Program-made: the position numbers and the translations under genes
Assembly (NCBI GenBank): GCA_036008685.1
Contig: DASYNF010000210.1
Coordinates: 1 to 64,000, forward strand
Source: Actinomadura_C sp036008685
GTDB lineage: Bacteria; Actinomycetota; Actinomycetes; Streptosporangiales; Streptosporangiaceae
Direction of reading: 5' to 3'
Length of the DNA: 64,000 bases
The notes under the pieces: generated by a model
Told to the model about the DNA's origin: nothing
Databases searched by the model: none
Seen by the model: only the letters and a program-made list of their open reading frames with translations
Part shown: positions 1-9,130 of the stretch, piece after piece
Position numbering within the stretch: position 1 is the first letter of the stretch
How the letters are laid out: each line of letters opens with the position of its first letter

Positions 1-114
1 GTCGTCTTCATGGCCGAAGGCCAGATCGTCGAGGAGAACACCCCCGAGGAGTTCTTCACCGACGCGCGGACCGACCGCGCCAAGGACTTCCTTTCCAAGA
101 TCCTTACTCACTGA
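1..114 (+). CDS. gluA: Glutamate ABC transporter ATP-binding protein, C-terminal end (partial)
   Basis: The first 37 codons visible are the tail of an ABC ATPase and end in TGA at 112-114. The residues VVFMAEGQIVEE followed by a short segment with TPEEFF are the classic end of polar amino acid uptake ATPases, just after the H-loop region. The Walker motifs lie outside the window. The gene is followed 42 nt later by a glutamate-binding lipoprotein and then two permeases, so it is the energising subunit of the same importer. The assignment rests on this short tail plus the operon context. Confidence 0.85.
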   Translation, partial: VVFMAEGQIVEENTPEEFFTDARTDRAKDFLSKILTH

Positions 115-156
115 GCCGCGGGACGCGGTTCCGCAAGGAAAAGCAGAGGGAAGAGC

Positions 157-996
157 ATGCGAGTACGTCGAATCGGCGTGGCGATGGCCGGTGTGGCCGC
201 GATGGGCATGGTGCTGGCCGGCTGCGCGGAGAAGAAGGCCTCCTCGATCGCCGACAAGAAGAAGCTGATCATCGGGGTCAAGTACGACCAGCCGTCGCTG
301 GGCCTGAAGACCACCGGCGGCGTCGAGGGTCTCGACATCGATGTCGCGAGGTACATCGCCAAGAAGCTCGGTGTCGAGGGGACGAGCGTCGAGTTCAAGG
401 AGGCGCGCTCGGCCAACCGTGAGACGTTCCTGCAGAACGGCACGGTCGACATGGTCATCGCGACGTACTCGATCACCGAGGCCCGCAAGCCCAAGGTGAC
501 GTTCGCCGGCCCTTGGGTCGTCACGCACCAGGACGTCATGGTCCGCGCCGACGACAGTGCCATCAAGGATCTGAACTCCCTCAAGGGCAAGAACCTCTGC
601 CAGGTCTCGGGCTCCAACTCCTGGAAGAACATCACCGACGGCACCAACAAGCCCAAGACCAAGGTCGCCGCCAAACTCGTTCCCGCGCAGGGCTACGACG
701 AGTGCATGACCAAGCTCAAGGGCAAGTCGATCGACGCGATCTCCACCGACGCGACCATCCTCGCCGGATTCGTCAACCGTGAGGGCTCGTCCTTCAAGGT
801 CGTCAACGCCCCCTTCACCGACGAGAAGTACGGCGTCGGCCTGAAGAAGGGCGACGTCAAGGGCTGCGAGGCCGTGAACAAGGCCATCGCGGCCATGTAC
901 CAGGACGGCACCGCCAAGCAGCTCTGGGACAAGTGGATGTCCAAGGCCGGTCTGCCCTTCGAGGCCACCGCACCGGCCCCCGAGGGTTGCAGCTGA
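157..996 (+). CDS. gluB: Glutamate-binding lipoprotein of ABC importer
   Basis: This is a 279-residue extracellular solute-binding protein of family 3, which captures glutamate (or a similar polar amino acid) and hands it to the GluCD permease. The N-terminus is a lipoprotein signal with positive residues, a hydrophobic core and lipobox LAGC, which predicts lipidated Cys23. The family-3 signature DIDVARYIAKKLG follows near residue 60, and TFAGPW lies in the middle of the domain. The gene sits between gluA and gluC, and a strong stem-loop follows its stop codon. That matches the usual higher expression of binding proteins than permeases. Substrate specificity is inferred from the operon layout, not proven by residues. 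Confidence 0.92.
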   Translation: MRVRRIGVAMAGVAAMGMVLAGCAEKKASSIADKKKLIIGVKYDQPSLGLKTTGGVEGLDIDVARYIAKKLGVEGTSVEFKEARSANRETFLQNGTVDMVIATYSITEARKPKVTFAGPWVVTHQDVMVRADDSAIKDLNSLKGKNLCQVSGSNSWKNITDGTNKPKTKVAAKLVPAQGYDECMTKLKGKSIDAISTDATILAGFVNREGSSFKVVNAPFTDEKYGVGLKKGDVKGCEAVNKAIAAMYQDGTAKQLWDKWMSKAGLPFEATAPAPEGCS

Positions 997-1015
997 TCCT
1001 CGAACGGCGACCACC

Positions 1016-1048
1016 GCGCCGGTGAGCCCCGTGCGGGCTCACCGGCGC
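1016..1048 (+). promoter_or_regulatory. Perfect stem-loop between gluB and gluC
   Basis: A 14-bp perfect inverted repeat (GCGCCGGTGAGCCC at 1016-1029 and its complement at 1035-1048) encloses a 5-nt loop. It lies 19 nt after the gluB stop and only 16 nt before the gluC GTG start, and there is no T tract. It is better read as an intra-operon mRNA stabiliser or partial terminator that keeps gluB transcript above gluCD than as a full terminator. Confidence 0.75.
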
Positions 1049-1064
1049 CGGTTCTAGGAGCATC

Positions 1065-1754
1065 GTGAACTGGGACGTTCTCTTCGATTTCAGCCCGCTC
1101 GTCAATGAATTCGGCAAGATCGTCAGTGCCTTCTGGTCGACCCTGCGGCTCTCGCTGATGACCGGCCTGCTGGCCTTGATCCTCGGGACGGTCCTCGCCG
1201 GAATGCGGGTCTCTCCGACCCGGGTGCTGCGCATGGCGGGGACGTTCTACGTGAACACACTGCGCAACACCCCGCTGACCCTGGTGCTGCTGTTCTGCAG
1301 CCTGGCGCTCAGCGACACCCTCGGGGTCAAGCTGTCCGACTCGGCGTCGGTGAACTTCTACTGGCTGGCGGTCTTGGGCCTGTCGGCCTACACCGCGGCG
1401 TTCGTCGCGGAGGCGCTGCGGGCCGGCATCAACACGGTGCCCGTGGGCCAGGCGGAGGCCGCCCGGGCGATCGGGCTGACGTTCACCCAGTCACTGCGCA
1501 TGATCGTCTTGCCGCAGGCCTTCCGGGCCGTCATCGCCCCGCTGGGCAGCATCACCATCGCCATGATCAAGAACACGACGATAGTCCTGGTCGCAAGCTA
1601 CCTGGAGGCGGCCGCCCTGATGAAGGACATGTTCGAGCAGTACGGCGCGACCCTGCCGATCTTCCTCGGCTTCGCGGCCGGTTTCATGATCCTGACCCTG
1701 CCGACCGGCTTCCTGTTCGGCTGGGCGGCCAAGCGATGGGCGGTGGTCCGATGA
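1065..1754 (+). CDS. gluC: Glutamate ABC transporter permease
   Basis: This 229-residue inner-membrane permease is of the HisM/GluC type (BPD_transp_1 fold). It has a hydrophobic segment near residues 22-45 and later membrane spans. The EAA loop that contacts the ATPase reads AEAARAIGLTFTQSLRMIVLPQA near residues 127-149. The start is GTG at 1065 with TAGGAG about 5 nt upstream. The stop codon overlaps the start of the next permease gene as ATGA, so the two are translationally coupled. It forms the translocation pore with GluD. Confidence 0.93.
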   Translation: MNWDVLFDFSPLVNEFGKIVSAFWSTLRLSLMTGLLALILGTVLAGMRVSPTRVLRMAGTFYVNTLRNTPLTLVLLFCSLALSDTLGVKLSDSASVNFYWLAVLGLSAYTAAFVAEALRAGINTVPVGQAEAARAIGLTFTQSLRMIVLPQAFRAVIAPLGSITIAMIKNTTIVLVASYLEAAALMKDMFEQYGATLPIFLGFAAGFMILTLPTGFLFGWAAKRWAVVR

Positions 1755-2707
1755 CCGTCACGACCAAGGCACCCGCCAAGACCCGGCGGCCCGCGAAAAC
1801 GCCGAAACAGCAGCCCTCGGTGCTGTTCGACGCCCCGGGCCCCCGGGCCCGGCGGCGCAACAACCTGATCACGCTCGCCGCCGCGGTCGTGCTGCTCGCG
1901 ATCGTCTATGTGATCATGATGCGCCTCAACAAGGCGGATCAGTTCCAGGGAAAGCTGTGGAAGCCCTTCCTGGACCTGAAGGTCTGGACCGAGTTCATCC
2001 TTCCGGGACTGCTCGGAACACTGAAGGTCACGGCCGTGGCCGCCGTCCTGGCCCTGCTGTCCGGCGTGATCTTCGGACTCGGGCGACTGTCCGACCACCG
2101 GTGGATCAGAATCCCCTCAGGGGCGATCGTGGAGTTCTTCCGCGCGATCCCGCTGCTCCTGCTGATCTTCTTCATCTTCTCCGGGCCCCCCACCATCGCC
2201 AACGCCCTCAACCGCGAATTCCCCGAGGTCACCGCCTTCACCGCCGTGGTCATCGGCCTCATGCTCTACAACGGCTCAGTGCTCGCCGAGATCTTCCGAG
2301 CCGGCATCCACGCGGTGCCCAAAGGACAGTCCGAGGCGGCCTACGCCATCGGCCTGCGCAAGAACGGCGTCATGCGCCTGGTCCTGGTCCCCCAGGCCAC
2401 GACCGCCATGATGCCCGCCATCGTCAGCCAGATGGTCGTACTCCTCAAAGACTCCGCCCTCGGCTGGATCGTCGCCTACGAAGACCTCCTCAACGCCGGC
2501 TTCCGGGTCGTCGGCTCCAACTACGGCAACCTCATCCCCGCCGCCATCGTCATCACCCTCATCTACATCGCGATGAACATGACACTCAGCCACCTCGCGG
2601 AACGACTGGAGGCACGTGGCCGCCGCAACCGCAAAACCTCGGCCACGACACTCAGCGCCAACCCCACCGCCCTCCCCGACGCGAGCATGGGTAGCGGACG
2701 CGTCTGA
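1751..2707 (+). CDS. gluD: Glutamate ABC transporter permease
   Basis: This is the second permease subunit, 318 residues from the ATG at 1751 that overlaps the gluC stop. An ATG 15 nt earlier (1736) is also in frame, but would start well inside gluC. A charged cytoplasmic N-terminus of about 40 residues with repeated Lys/Arg precedes the first span (LITLAAAVVLLAIVYVIMM). The EAA loop SEAAYAIGLRKNGVMRLVLVPQA lies in the second half. A Ser/Thr-rich tail follows the last span, and the operon ends in a hairpin at 2753. The long basic N-terminal tail matches GluD-type subunits. Confidence 0.92.
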   Translation: MTVTTKAPAKTRRPAKTPKQQPSVLFDAPGPRARRRNNLITLAAAVVLLAIVYVIMMRLNKADQFQGKLWKPFLDLKVWTEFILPGLLGTLKVTAVAAVLALLSGVIFGLGRLSDHRWIRIPSGAIVEFFRAIPLLLLIFFIFSGPPTIANALNREFPEVTAFTAVVIGLMLYNGSVLAEIFRAGIHAVPKGQSEAAYAIGLRKNGVMRLVLVPQATTAMMPAIVSQMVVLLKDSALGWIVAYEDLLNAGFRVVGSNYGNLIPAAIVITLIYIAMNMTLSHLAERLEARGRRNRKTSATTLSANPTALPDASMGSGRV

Positions 2708-2752
2708 CCAGGCCGCTGACCAGGCCGCGGGAACGCACCGTTCACACGGGAC

Positions 2753-2783
2753 GGGGCCGGCCGGACACTCGTCCGCCGGCCCC
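2753..2783 (+). terminator. Hairpin terminator of gluABCD
   Basis: GGGGCCGGC and GGAC (left arm, with one bulged C) pair with GTCCGCCGGCCCC (right arm) around an ACTC loop, giving about 13 pairs. A pyrimidine-rich stretch (TTCTCC) follows. It begins 46 nt after the gluD stop. GC-rich hairpins without a long T run are normal terminators in this group. Confidence 0.75.
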
Positions 2784-2892
2784 TTCTCCGCTCCGGCGCC
2801 CGATGACGGGTGAGGCGACGACCTCGTATCTTTACGACCTCAACTGTCCTGTCATGGTCCCAATGACCATCCGTTTGCGGGACGATTCACCT

Positions 2893-4911
2893 ATGACCGC
2901 TCGCGTTACCGCCCCCTTTGGTTCCTGGCCCTCTCCGATCTCGGCTTCCGACGTCGCTCGCGCCCAGCTGCGCCTCAGCTTCCCCACGGTGCACGGCGAC
3001 GACGTCTGGTGGCAGGAGACCCGACCGGAAGAGGGCGGGCGGACGACGGTCATACGGCTCGGTGGCGGCCATCGCGAGGAGCTGCTGCCCGGTCCCTGGA
3101 ACGCGCGCACCCGCGTCCACGAGTACGGCGGCCGCTCATATCTGCCGATCCCGTCCGGCGAGGATTACGGCATCGTCTTCACGGACTACGAGGATCAGCG
3201 GATCCACCGGCTCGATCCCGGGGACGCGAAACCGCACCCGCTCACTCCGGTGCCGGCCGTACCGGCCGGGTTGCGCTATGCCGATTTCGTGCTGTCCCCG
3301 GACGGCACCGAGGTGTGGTGCGTCTGCGAGGGACACACGCCCGACGGGGTGCGCCGGGCGATCGTCGCCGTACCTCTCGACGGCAGCGCCGCCGACGACC
3401 CCGGGGCGGTCCGCGAGCTCGTCTCCGGCGCCGGCTTCTACGCCAACCCCACCCCGTCGCCCAGCGGGGGCCACCTCGCCTGGGTGCAGTGGAGCCATCC
3501 GCGGATGCCCTGGGACGGCACCGAGCTCCGCGTGGCGGCCGTCGAGGACGGCGCTCTCGTCGCCCCCCGGACCGTCAAGGGCGGGATGACCGAGTCGGTC
3601 CTGGCACCGATGTGGCGCGACGACCAGATCCTCTATGTCATCTCCGACTGGTCGGGGTGGTGGAACATCTATGAGGTGGGCCTGGCCGGAGAGTCCGCGC
3701 AGGCGCTCTACCCGGCCGAGGAGGAGTTCGCCGGGCCACTGTGGCAACTCGGCGGCATGCCCTATGCCCTCCTCGGCGACGGACGGCTCGCGGTGCTCCA
3801 CGGCCACGGCAACCAGCGTCTCGGCGTCTGCGATCCCGACACGCTCGAGCTGGCCGACCTGGAGACGCCCTACGACGACTGGCGGCTCGCAGTGTCCGCG
3901 GACGGCTCGACGGTGGTCGGCATCGCCGGGGGCCCCTCCGTGCCGACCGCGGTCGTACGAATCGACATCGCCACGGGCCGGATCGAAGAGCTCCACCGCG
4001 AGCTGCGGGACGTCCCCGATCCCGAGTTCCTGCCGGCCCCGGCCGAGGCACGGCTCGAAGGACGGTTCGGCCGCCCGGTGCACGCCCTCATCTACCCACC
4101 GGCCAACCCGGCGTTCGTGGCCCCCGAGGGCGAGCTCCCCCCGTACGTCATCTTCGTGCACGGCGGGCCCACAGGCCGCACGTCGAGCATGCTGAGCCTG
4201 GAGCGGGCCTACTTCACCAGCCGCGGCATCGGGGTGGTGGACGTCAACTACGGCGGCTCCACGGGATATGGACGGGCCTACCGGGAGCGGCTTCGCCGGC
4301 AGTGGGGAGTCGGTGACGTCGAGGACGCCGTCGCCGCGGCCGAGGCGCTGGTCAGGAACGGGGCCGCCGACCCCGGCCGGCTCGCGATCCGTGGCGGCAG
4401 CGCCGGCGGCTGGACCACCCTGGCCGCGATCACCAAGACCGACGTCTTCAAGGCCGCGACGTCCTACTACGGCATCAGCGACCTGCAGTCCTTCATGGAC
4501 GAGACGCACGACTTCGAGTCCAGGTACCTCTTCGGCCTGATCGGCCCGATGCCGGGCTTCGAGCGGGCCTACGCGGAGCGCTCGCCCCTGAACAGCGCGG
4601 ACCGCACCTCCTGTCCCGTCCTGCTCCTGCAGGGCGTCGACGACCCGATCGTGCTCCCCGCGCAGTCGGAGAAGTTCGCCACCGCCCTGGCCGCCAAGGA
4701 GATGCCCTACGCCTACCTCACCTTCGAGGGGGAGTCCCACGGGTTCCGGCGGGCCGACACCACGATCACCTGCCTCGAGTCGGAGCTGGCGTTCTACGGC
4801 CAGACCCTCGGCTTCGAGGCGCGTGGCGTCAGGCCGGTGGAGCTCAGCATCGGCACGCCGCCGACCCCTGCCCGGAGCGCGGACCCAGAGCCCCCGGCGT
4901 CCCTGGCATGA
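2893..4911 (+). CDS. S9 family prolyl oligopeptidase / acylaminoacyl-type serine peptidase
   Basis: This 672-residue serine peptidase has an N-terminal beta-propeller domain (roughly residues 30-400) and a C-terminal alpha/beta-hydrolase domain. It cleaves short peptides, since the propeller excludes large substrates. The catalytic triad is visible: nucleophile Ser503 in GGSAGGW, Asp584 in GVDDPIV and His616 in ESHGF. The oxyanion region VFVHGGP-like motif appears as IFVHGGPTG. I chose ATG 2893 because the sequence before it (in frame from 2803) looks non-coding. No signal peptide is apparent, so it is probably cytoplasmic. It stands alone between the glu operon and the convergent rny gene. 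The exact substrate cannot be told. Confidence 0.9.
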   Translation: MTARVTAPFGSWPSPISASDVARAQLRLSFPTVHGDDVWWQETRPEEGGRTTVIRLGGGHREELLPGPWNARTRVHEYGGRSYLPIPSGEDYGIVFTDYEDQRIHRLDPGDAKPHPLTPVPAVPAGLRYADFVLSPDGTEVWCVCEGHTPDGVRRAIVAVPLDGSAADDPGAVRELVSGAGFYANPTPSPSGGHLAWVQWSHPRMPWDGTELRVAAVEDGALVAPRTVKGGMTESVLAPMWRDDQILYVISDWSGWWNIYEVGLAGESAQALYPAEEEFAGPLWQLGGMPYALLGDGRLAVLHGHGNQRLGVCDPDTLELADLETPYDDWRLAVSADGSTVVGIAGGPSVPTAVVRIDIATGRIEELHRELRDVPDPEFLPAPAEARLEGRFGRPVHALIYPPANPAFVAPEGELPPYVIFVHGGPTGRTSSMLSLERAYFTSRGIGVVDVNYGGSTGYGRAYRERLRRQWGVGDVEDAVAAAEALVRNGAADPGRLAIRGGSAGGWTTLAAITKTDVFKAATSYYGISDLQSFMDETHDFESRYLFGLIGPMPGFERAYAERSPLNSADRTSCPVLLLQGVDDPIVLPAQSEKFATALAAKEMPYAYLTFEGESHGFRRADTTITCLESELAFYGQTLGFEARGVRPVELSIGTPPTPARSADPEPPASLA

Positions 4912-5055
4912 CCCTGCGGCGGGCCGCCGCACGACACCACCGCACGGCACCATCACAGGACACGACCGAACGACGGCATACCGGGCGCGTGTCAGGGCAC
5001 GTCCCCGCGACCCGGTTCCCGGCCCGGCGCGCCGGAGGATCGGGAACCGACCGGA

Positions 5056-6630
5056 TCAGCGGGCGAACTCGGTGGCGCGAGACTCCCGCACGACGGTGAC
5101 GCGGATCTGACCCGGGTAGGTCAGCTCGTCCTCCACCTGCTTGGCGATGTCACGTGCGATCACCTGGGCCTGGATGTCGTCCACGGAGTCGGGCTTGACC
5201 ATCACCCGGATCTCACGGCCGGCCTGCATCGCGTAGACCTTCTCCACACCTTCGTGGTTGTTCTTGGCGATCTGTTCGAGCCGCTCCAGCCGCTTGACAT
5301 AGGCCTCCAGCGACTCCCTGCGGGCACCGGGCCGACCTCCGCTGATGGCGTCCGCGGCCTGCGTCAGCACCGCCTCCACGGTCCGGACCTCGACCTCGTT
5401 GTGGTGCGCCTCGATCGCGTGGACGACGTCCTCGTCCTCGCCGTAGCGGCGGGCGACCTCGGCTCCGATGAGCGCGTGGCTGCCCTCCACCTCATGGGTG
5501 AGCGCCTTGCCGATGTCGTGCAGCAGCGTGCATCGCTTCAGCAACATCGACGGGAGCCGGAGCTCGGCGGCCATGATCCCGGCGATGTGCGCCGACTCGA
5601 TGAGGTGCTTCAGCACGTTCTGGCCATAGGAGGTGCGGTAGCGCAGCTGTCCGAGGAGAGCGGTCAGCTCCGGATGCATGTCGGTGATGCCGAGCTCGAC
5701 CAGAGCGTCCTCTCCGGCCCGGACGCACAGTTGCTCGACCTCGGACTTGCTCCGCTCGTAGATCTCCTCGATGCGCAGCGGATGAATGCGGCCGTCGAGC
5801 ACGAGTTTTTCCAGCGTGAGCCGGCCGACCTCGCGGCGGACCGGGTCGAAGCAGCTGAGCAGCACCGCCTCGGGAGTGTCATCGATGATCAGGTTGACAC
5901 CGGTCGTGGTCTCGAAGGAACGGATGTTGCGGCCCTCCCGGCCGATGATCCGCCCCTTCATCTCATCACTGGGAAGGTGCAGCACCGAGACGACCGACTC
6001 GGCGGTCTGCTCGCCGGCGAACCGCTGGATCGCCAAGGTCACGATCTTGCGGGCTCGCTTTTCGCCCTCCTCACGGGCGCCGGCCTCGATGTCCCGGGTC
6101 AGCAGCGCGGCCTCGCGCTTGGCCTGGTTCTCGATCACCGCGACGAGCTCGCCCTTGGCCTGGTCCGCGGTGAGACCGGCGGTCCGCTCGAGGATCTGCC
6201 GGCGCTCCTCGTCGAGGCGGTCCAGCTCCGCGCCGCGGATCTCGAGCGCTCCCTTGAGCTCGGAGAGCTTCCGGTCGCGCTCTTCGAGCCTGCCTATCTC
6301 GGCGTCGAGCCGCTGTTCACGCTCGGCCAGCCGGGTCTCGCGTCGCTCCAGGTCGTCACGCAGCGACTTGAGGTCGTCCTTGAGCGCCTTGCCCTCGTCC
6401 TCCAGCTTCGAGCGGGTGGAGCCGGCGATCTCCTGGGCCCTCACCTCGGCCTCCTGCACGATCTCCTGAGCGTCGGCCTTGGCCTTCGCCCGGAGTTCGT
6501 CGGCCTCGCGCCGGACGGTGTTCGTCTCCTGGTCCGACGACCCCTTGTCCGCATGCGGGCGTCGCAGCAGGACGATGACAAGAGCGACCAGGGTGATCAG
6601 TAGCGCCACGCCCAGCAGGACGCTCTCCAT
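5056..6630 (-). CDS. rny: Ribonuclease Y
   Basis: This 524-residue endoribonuclease initiates decay of many mRNAs at the membrane. A single N-terminal span (VLLGVALLITLVALVIVLL) is followed by a long charged coiled coil (about residues 35-200). A KH RNA-binding domain comes next, around IIGREGRNIRSFE. The HD metal-dependent phosphohydrolase domain has His371-Asp372 in LLHDIGKA. Length and domain order match RNase Y. ATG 6630 has AAAGGGG about 9 nt upstream. It lies downstream of recA-recX in the same direction but 570 bp away, so it probably has its own promoter. The genome also encodes RNase J (29705-31390), so both decay routes are present. Confidence 0.96.
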   Translation of the reverse strand: MESVLLGVALLITLVALVIVLLRRPHADKGSSDQETNTVRREADELRAKAKADAQEIVQEAEVRAQEIAGSTRSKLEDEGKALKDDLKSLRDDLERRETRLAEREQRLDAEIGRLEERDRKLSELKGALEIRGAELDRLDEERRQILERTAGLTADQAKGELVAVIENQAKREAALLTRDIEAGAREEGEKRARKIVTLAIQRFAGEQTAESVVSVLHLPSDEMKGRIIGREGRNIRSFETTTGVNLIIDDTPEAVLLSCFDPVRREVGRLTLEKLVLDGRIHPLRIEEIYERSKSEVEQLCVRAGEDALVELGITDMHPELTALLGQLRYRTSYGQNVLKHLIESAHIAGIMAAELRLPSMLLKRCTLLHDIGKALTHEVEGSHALIGAEVARRYGEDEDVVHAIEAHHNEVEVRTVEAVLTQAADAISGGRPGARRESLEAYVKRLERLEQIAKNNHEGVEKVYAMQAGREIRVMVKPDSVDDIQAQVIARDIAKQVEDELTYPGQIRVTVVRESRATEFAR

Positions 6631-7200
6631 GGCGCGGACCCCTTTCGTCTTTCCTCAGCGTCGGCTCCGCAGGAGATGGGGAGCCTGTCAACGCGAGGGG
6701 TCACACGCACCCGACAGCACACCGAACGCCGACGCCAGGAGCGCCGGGCACGCGCCATCGCCGGAATCCGGCCGACAACCGGACTCCGCGGGCACCTGCC
6801 CATCGGCCGGCATCCGGCCGAAGTCGTATCTGTAAGCCTCTCAACCGCTCAAGGGTGCTCGGTCGTATGGAAATCCGCAGAGCGCGGAGTAACTCCTCAC
6901 TGTCGTAACGGTAAGCGGCCAGCAAGTAATGAGCAAGCAAAGCTTCCCGCAATACGGACTAACCACACGATCGCGCCAGGAAATCCTTACCCTCTGTCAA
7001 AGCCGCAGGATGCCGCCTACCGGCGGAGGGGCGGCGGGGCGGCGGGATGGCGGGGCCACGGGCGGAGCCGAGACCGGGTTCATACCCGGGCGTGTCGGTG
7101 CAGGGGGGCTGGAGCGGCGCGTCCGGGCGCGGAGCGGAGCGCCATCGGTGCCGCGGATCCGGCTTTCACCGCAGGGGCCGGCCGCGTCTCGGTGGGTCAC
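6631..7200. other. 570-bp gap between recX and rny with an AT-richer block and imperfect repeats
   Basis: No convincing gene is seen. About 6825-7010 is clearly less GC-rich than its surroundings and probably carries the rny promoter, read on the - strand. Two imperfect direct repeats of about 20 bp, with core ATCCGGCCGA preceded by CATCGCCGGA or CATCGGCCGGC, lie at 6757-6774 and 6801-6821. They fall in what would be the rny 5' leader. The stretch nearest recX (7020-7200) is G-rich spacer. An in-frame stretch of 83 codons on the - strand (6952-6701) has poor third-position GC, so I did not call it. Confidence 0.4.
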
Positions 7201-7779
7201 TCAGTCCAGGGACCAGGGCAGGTCTTCGAGCTCCCCGCCCTCCGCCTCGAGGGCCTCCTTGACGACGCGGTAGGCCAGGCCGGGCGGGTAGCCCCTGCGA
7301 GCCAGCACACCGACGAGCCGGCGCATGCGTTTGGCGGGATCCTGTCCCCTCGTGGCCCGGAGACGCCTGGAGACGAGCTGACGGGCGGCGGCCTCCTCCT
7401 GTTCGGGGTCCAGGGCCGCGACCGCCTCATCGACCGTCTCATCGGCCACGCCGCGATGCCTCAGCTCGGAGGCCAGTGCGCGGCGCGCGAGGCCACGGCC
7501 GGCGTGCCGGGACCGCACCCACGCCTGCGCGAAGGCCTCATCGTCGATGAGGCCGACGTCGGTGAACCGGCTGAGGACCGCGTCCGCGACCTCGTCGGGC
7601 ACGCCACGACGGTGCAGCGCCGCGGCGAGCTGGGCGCGGGTGCGCGGCGCCATGGCCAGCTGCCGCAGGCAGATCTCCCGGGCCAGCGCCTCGGGATCCG
7701 CCGGAGCCTCGTCCCCGTTCCCGGCCGGATCATCCGGCGACGGCCGGCGACCACTTCGCCACCGGCCACCACGGGTCAC
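7201..7779 (-). CDS. recX: Regulatory protein RecX
   Basis: This 192-residue modulator binds RecA filaments and limits recombinase activity. The all-helical RecX repeats show as ALAREICLRQLAMAPRTRAQL near residue 30, GVPDEVADAVLSRF and GLIDDEAFAQAWVRSR in the middle, then LRHRGVADETVDEA. The start is GTG 7779 with AGGAAG about 7 nt upstream. It follows recA after 181 bp, the standard actinobacterial arrangement, and is probably co-transcribed. The acidic N-terminal extension of about 30 residues is usual in the phylum. Confidence 0.95.
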   Translation of the reverse strand: MTRGGRWRSGRRPSPDDPAGNGDEAPADPEALAREICLRQLAMAPRTRAQLAAALHRRGVPDEVADAVLSRFTDVGLIDDEAFAQAWVRSRHAGRGLARRALASELRHRGVADETVDEAVAALDPEQEEAAARQLVSRRLRATRGQDPAKRMRRLVGVLARRGYPPGLAYRVVKEALEAEGGELEDLPWSLD

Positions 7780-7960
7780 GAGAGGCTTCCTGAGGAGGCG
7801 GCGGCACCGCCGGGGAAGGACTCCCGCCGCACAGCCCCGCGGGAGCGGTCACCATGGACCGGACCCGGAGAGCTCCGTGGCGGGGTACGGCGCCGCCGCC
7901 CATCAGGACTGATCATCGCTCACACTTCGTCAATAGTCATCCCGGTCGGGAGAATTGCCG

Positions 7961-9076
7961 TCAGGAATCCCCTGGCTTCGCGGCCTTGGCACCCCGCCGC
8001 GCAGGGGCCGGCGGAGCGGGTGAAGCGGCTGGAGCACTGGCCGCCGGAGCCGCGCCGGGCTCCCCTGCGTCCTTGTCGAGCCGCGGGCCGACCCCGAGCT
8101 TCTCCTTGATCTTCTTTTCGATCTCGTCGGCCATGTCGGGGTTGACCTTCAGGAAGTTGCGGGCGTTCTCCTTGCCCTGGCCGAGCTGGTCGCCCTCGTA
8201 GGTGTACCAGGCACCGGACTTGCGGACGAAGCCCTGCTCGACGCCCAGGTCGATGAGCCCGCCCTCCCTGCTGAAGCCGTGGCCGTAGATGAGGTCCATG
8301 TCGGCCACCCGGAACGGGGGCGCCAGCTTGTTCTTCACTACCTTGACCCGCACCCGGTTGCCCACCGCCTCCGTGCCGTCCTTGAGCGTCTCGATCCGCC
8401 GGACGTCCAGTCGCACCGACGCGTAGAACTTCAGCGCCCGGCCACCGGTGGTGGTCTCGGGCGACCCGAACATCACACCGATCTTCTCGCGAAGCTGGTT
8501 GATGAAGATGACGGTGGTCTTGGTCTGGCTGATGGCTCCGGTGAGCTTGCGCAGCGCCTGGGACATCAGCCGGGCCTGCAGGCCGACGTGGGAGTCGCCC
8601 ATCTCGCCCTCGATCTCGGCACGCGGCACGAGGGCGGCGACCGAGTCGATGACGACGATGTCGACGGCTCCCGAGCGGATGAGCATGTCGGTGATCTCGA
8701 GCGCCTGCTCACCGGTGTCCGGCTGCGAGACCAGGAGGGCGTCGGTGTCGACTCCGATCCTCTTGGCGTATTCGGGGTCGAGCGCGTGCTCGGCGTCGAT
8801 GAAGGCGGCGATGCCGCCCTTCTTCTGCGCGTTGGCCACCGCGTGCAGCGCGATGGAGGTCTTTCCGGAACCCTCCGGTCCGTACACCTCGATCACGCGG
8901 CCGCGTGGGAGGCCGCCGATGCCCAGGGCGACGTCAAGGGAGATCGAGCCGGTCGGGATCACCTCGGCCGGGACCCGCCCCTCATCGCCGAGGCGCATCA
9001 CTGAGCCCTTGCCGAACTGGCGCTCGATCTGGGCGAGCGCGGTCTCGAGAGCCTTCTCCCGGTCGTTTGCTGCCAT
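7961..9076 (-). CDS. recA: Recombinase RecA
   Basis: This 371-residue DNA strand-exchange ATPase is also the co-protease for LexA cleavage. The Walker A motif GPEGSGKT is at residues 66-73, and the Walker B region is VDIVVIDSVAAL. The RecA signature ALKFYASVRLD and the L1/L2 loop regions follow. The C-terminus ends in an Ala/Pro-rich tail of about 35 residues, common in actinobacteria. The upstream region carries a LexA-type box at 9241-9256 and a likely second, damage-responsive promoter element at 9131-9153, so dual control of recA expression is likely. Confidence 0.98.
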   Translation of the reverse strand: MAANDREKALETALAQIERQFGKGSVMRLGDEGRVPAEVIPTGSISLDVALGIGGLPRGRVIEVYGPEGSGKTSIALHAVANAQKKGGIAAFIDAEHALDPEYAKRIGVDTDALLVSQPDTGEQALEITDMLIRSGAVDIVVIDSVAALVPRAEIEGEMGDSHVGLQARLMSQALRKLTGAISQTKTTVIFINQLREKIGVMFGSPETTTGGRALKFYASVRLDVRRIETLKDGTEAVGNRVRVKVVKNKLAPPFRVADMDLIYGHGFSREGGLIDLGVEQGFVRKSGAWYTYEGDQLGQGKENARNFLKVNPDMADEIEKKIKEKLGVGPRLDKDAGEPGAAPAASAPAASPAPPAPARRGAKAAKPGDS

Positions 9077-9130
9077 GAAAAGTCCCTGCCTTATCCCCGG
9101 TCGGGGTCGTAGCCTTCGTGGTCCGTGGCG

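Noticed and set aside
3136..4956. Long open frame of about 600 codons opposite the S9 peptidase
   Set aside because: It is a shadow of high third-position GC on the other strand. The S9 frame has the full catalytic triad and proper start, while the shadow has no recognisable domain.
6701..6952. Possible 83-codon gene on the - strand upstream of rny
   Set aside because: It crosses the AT-richer block, has weak third-position GC and no ribosome site. It is treated as leader sequence.
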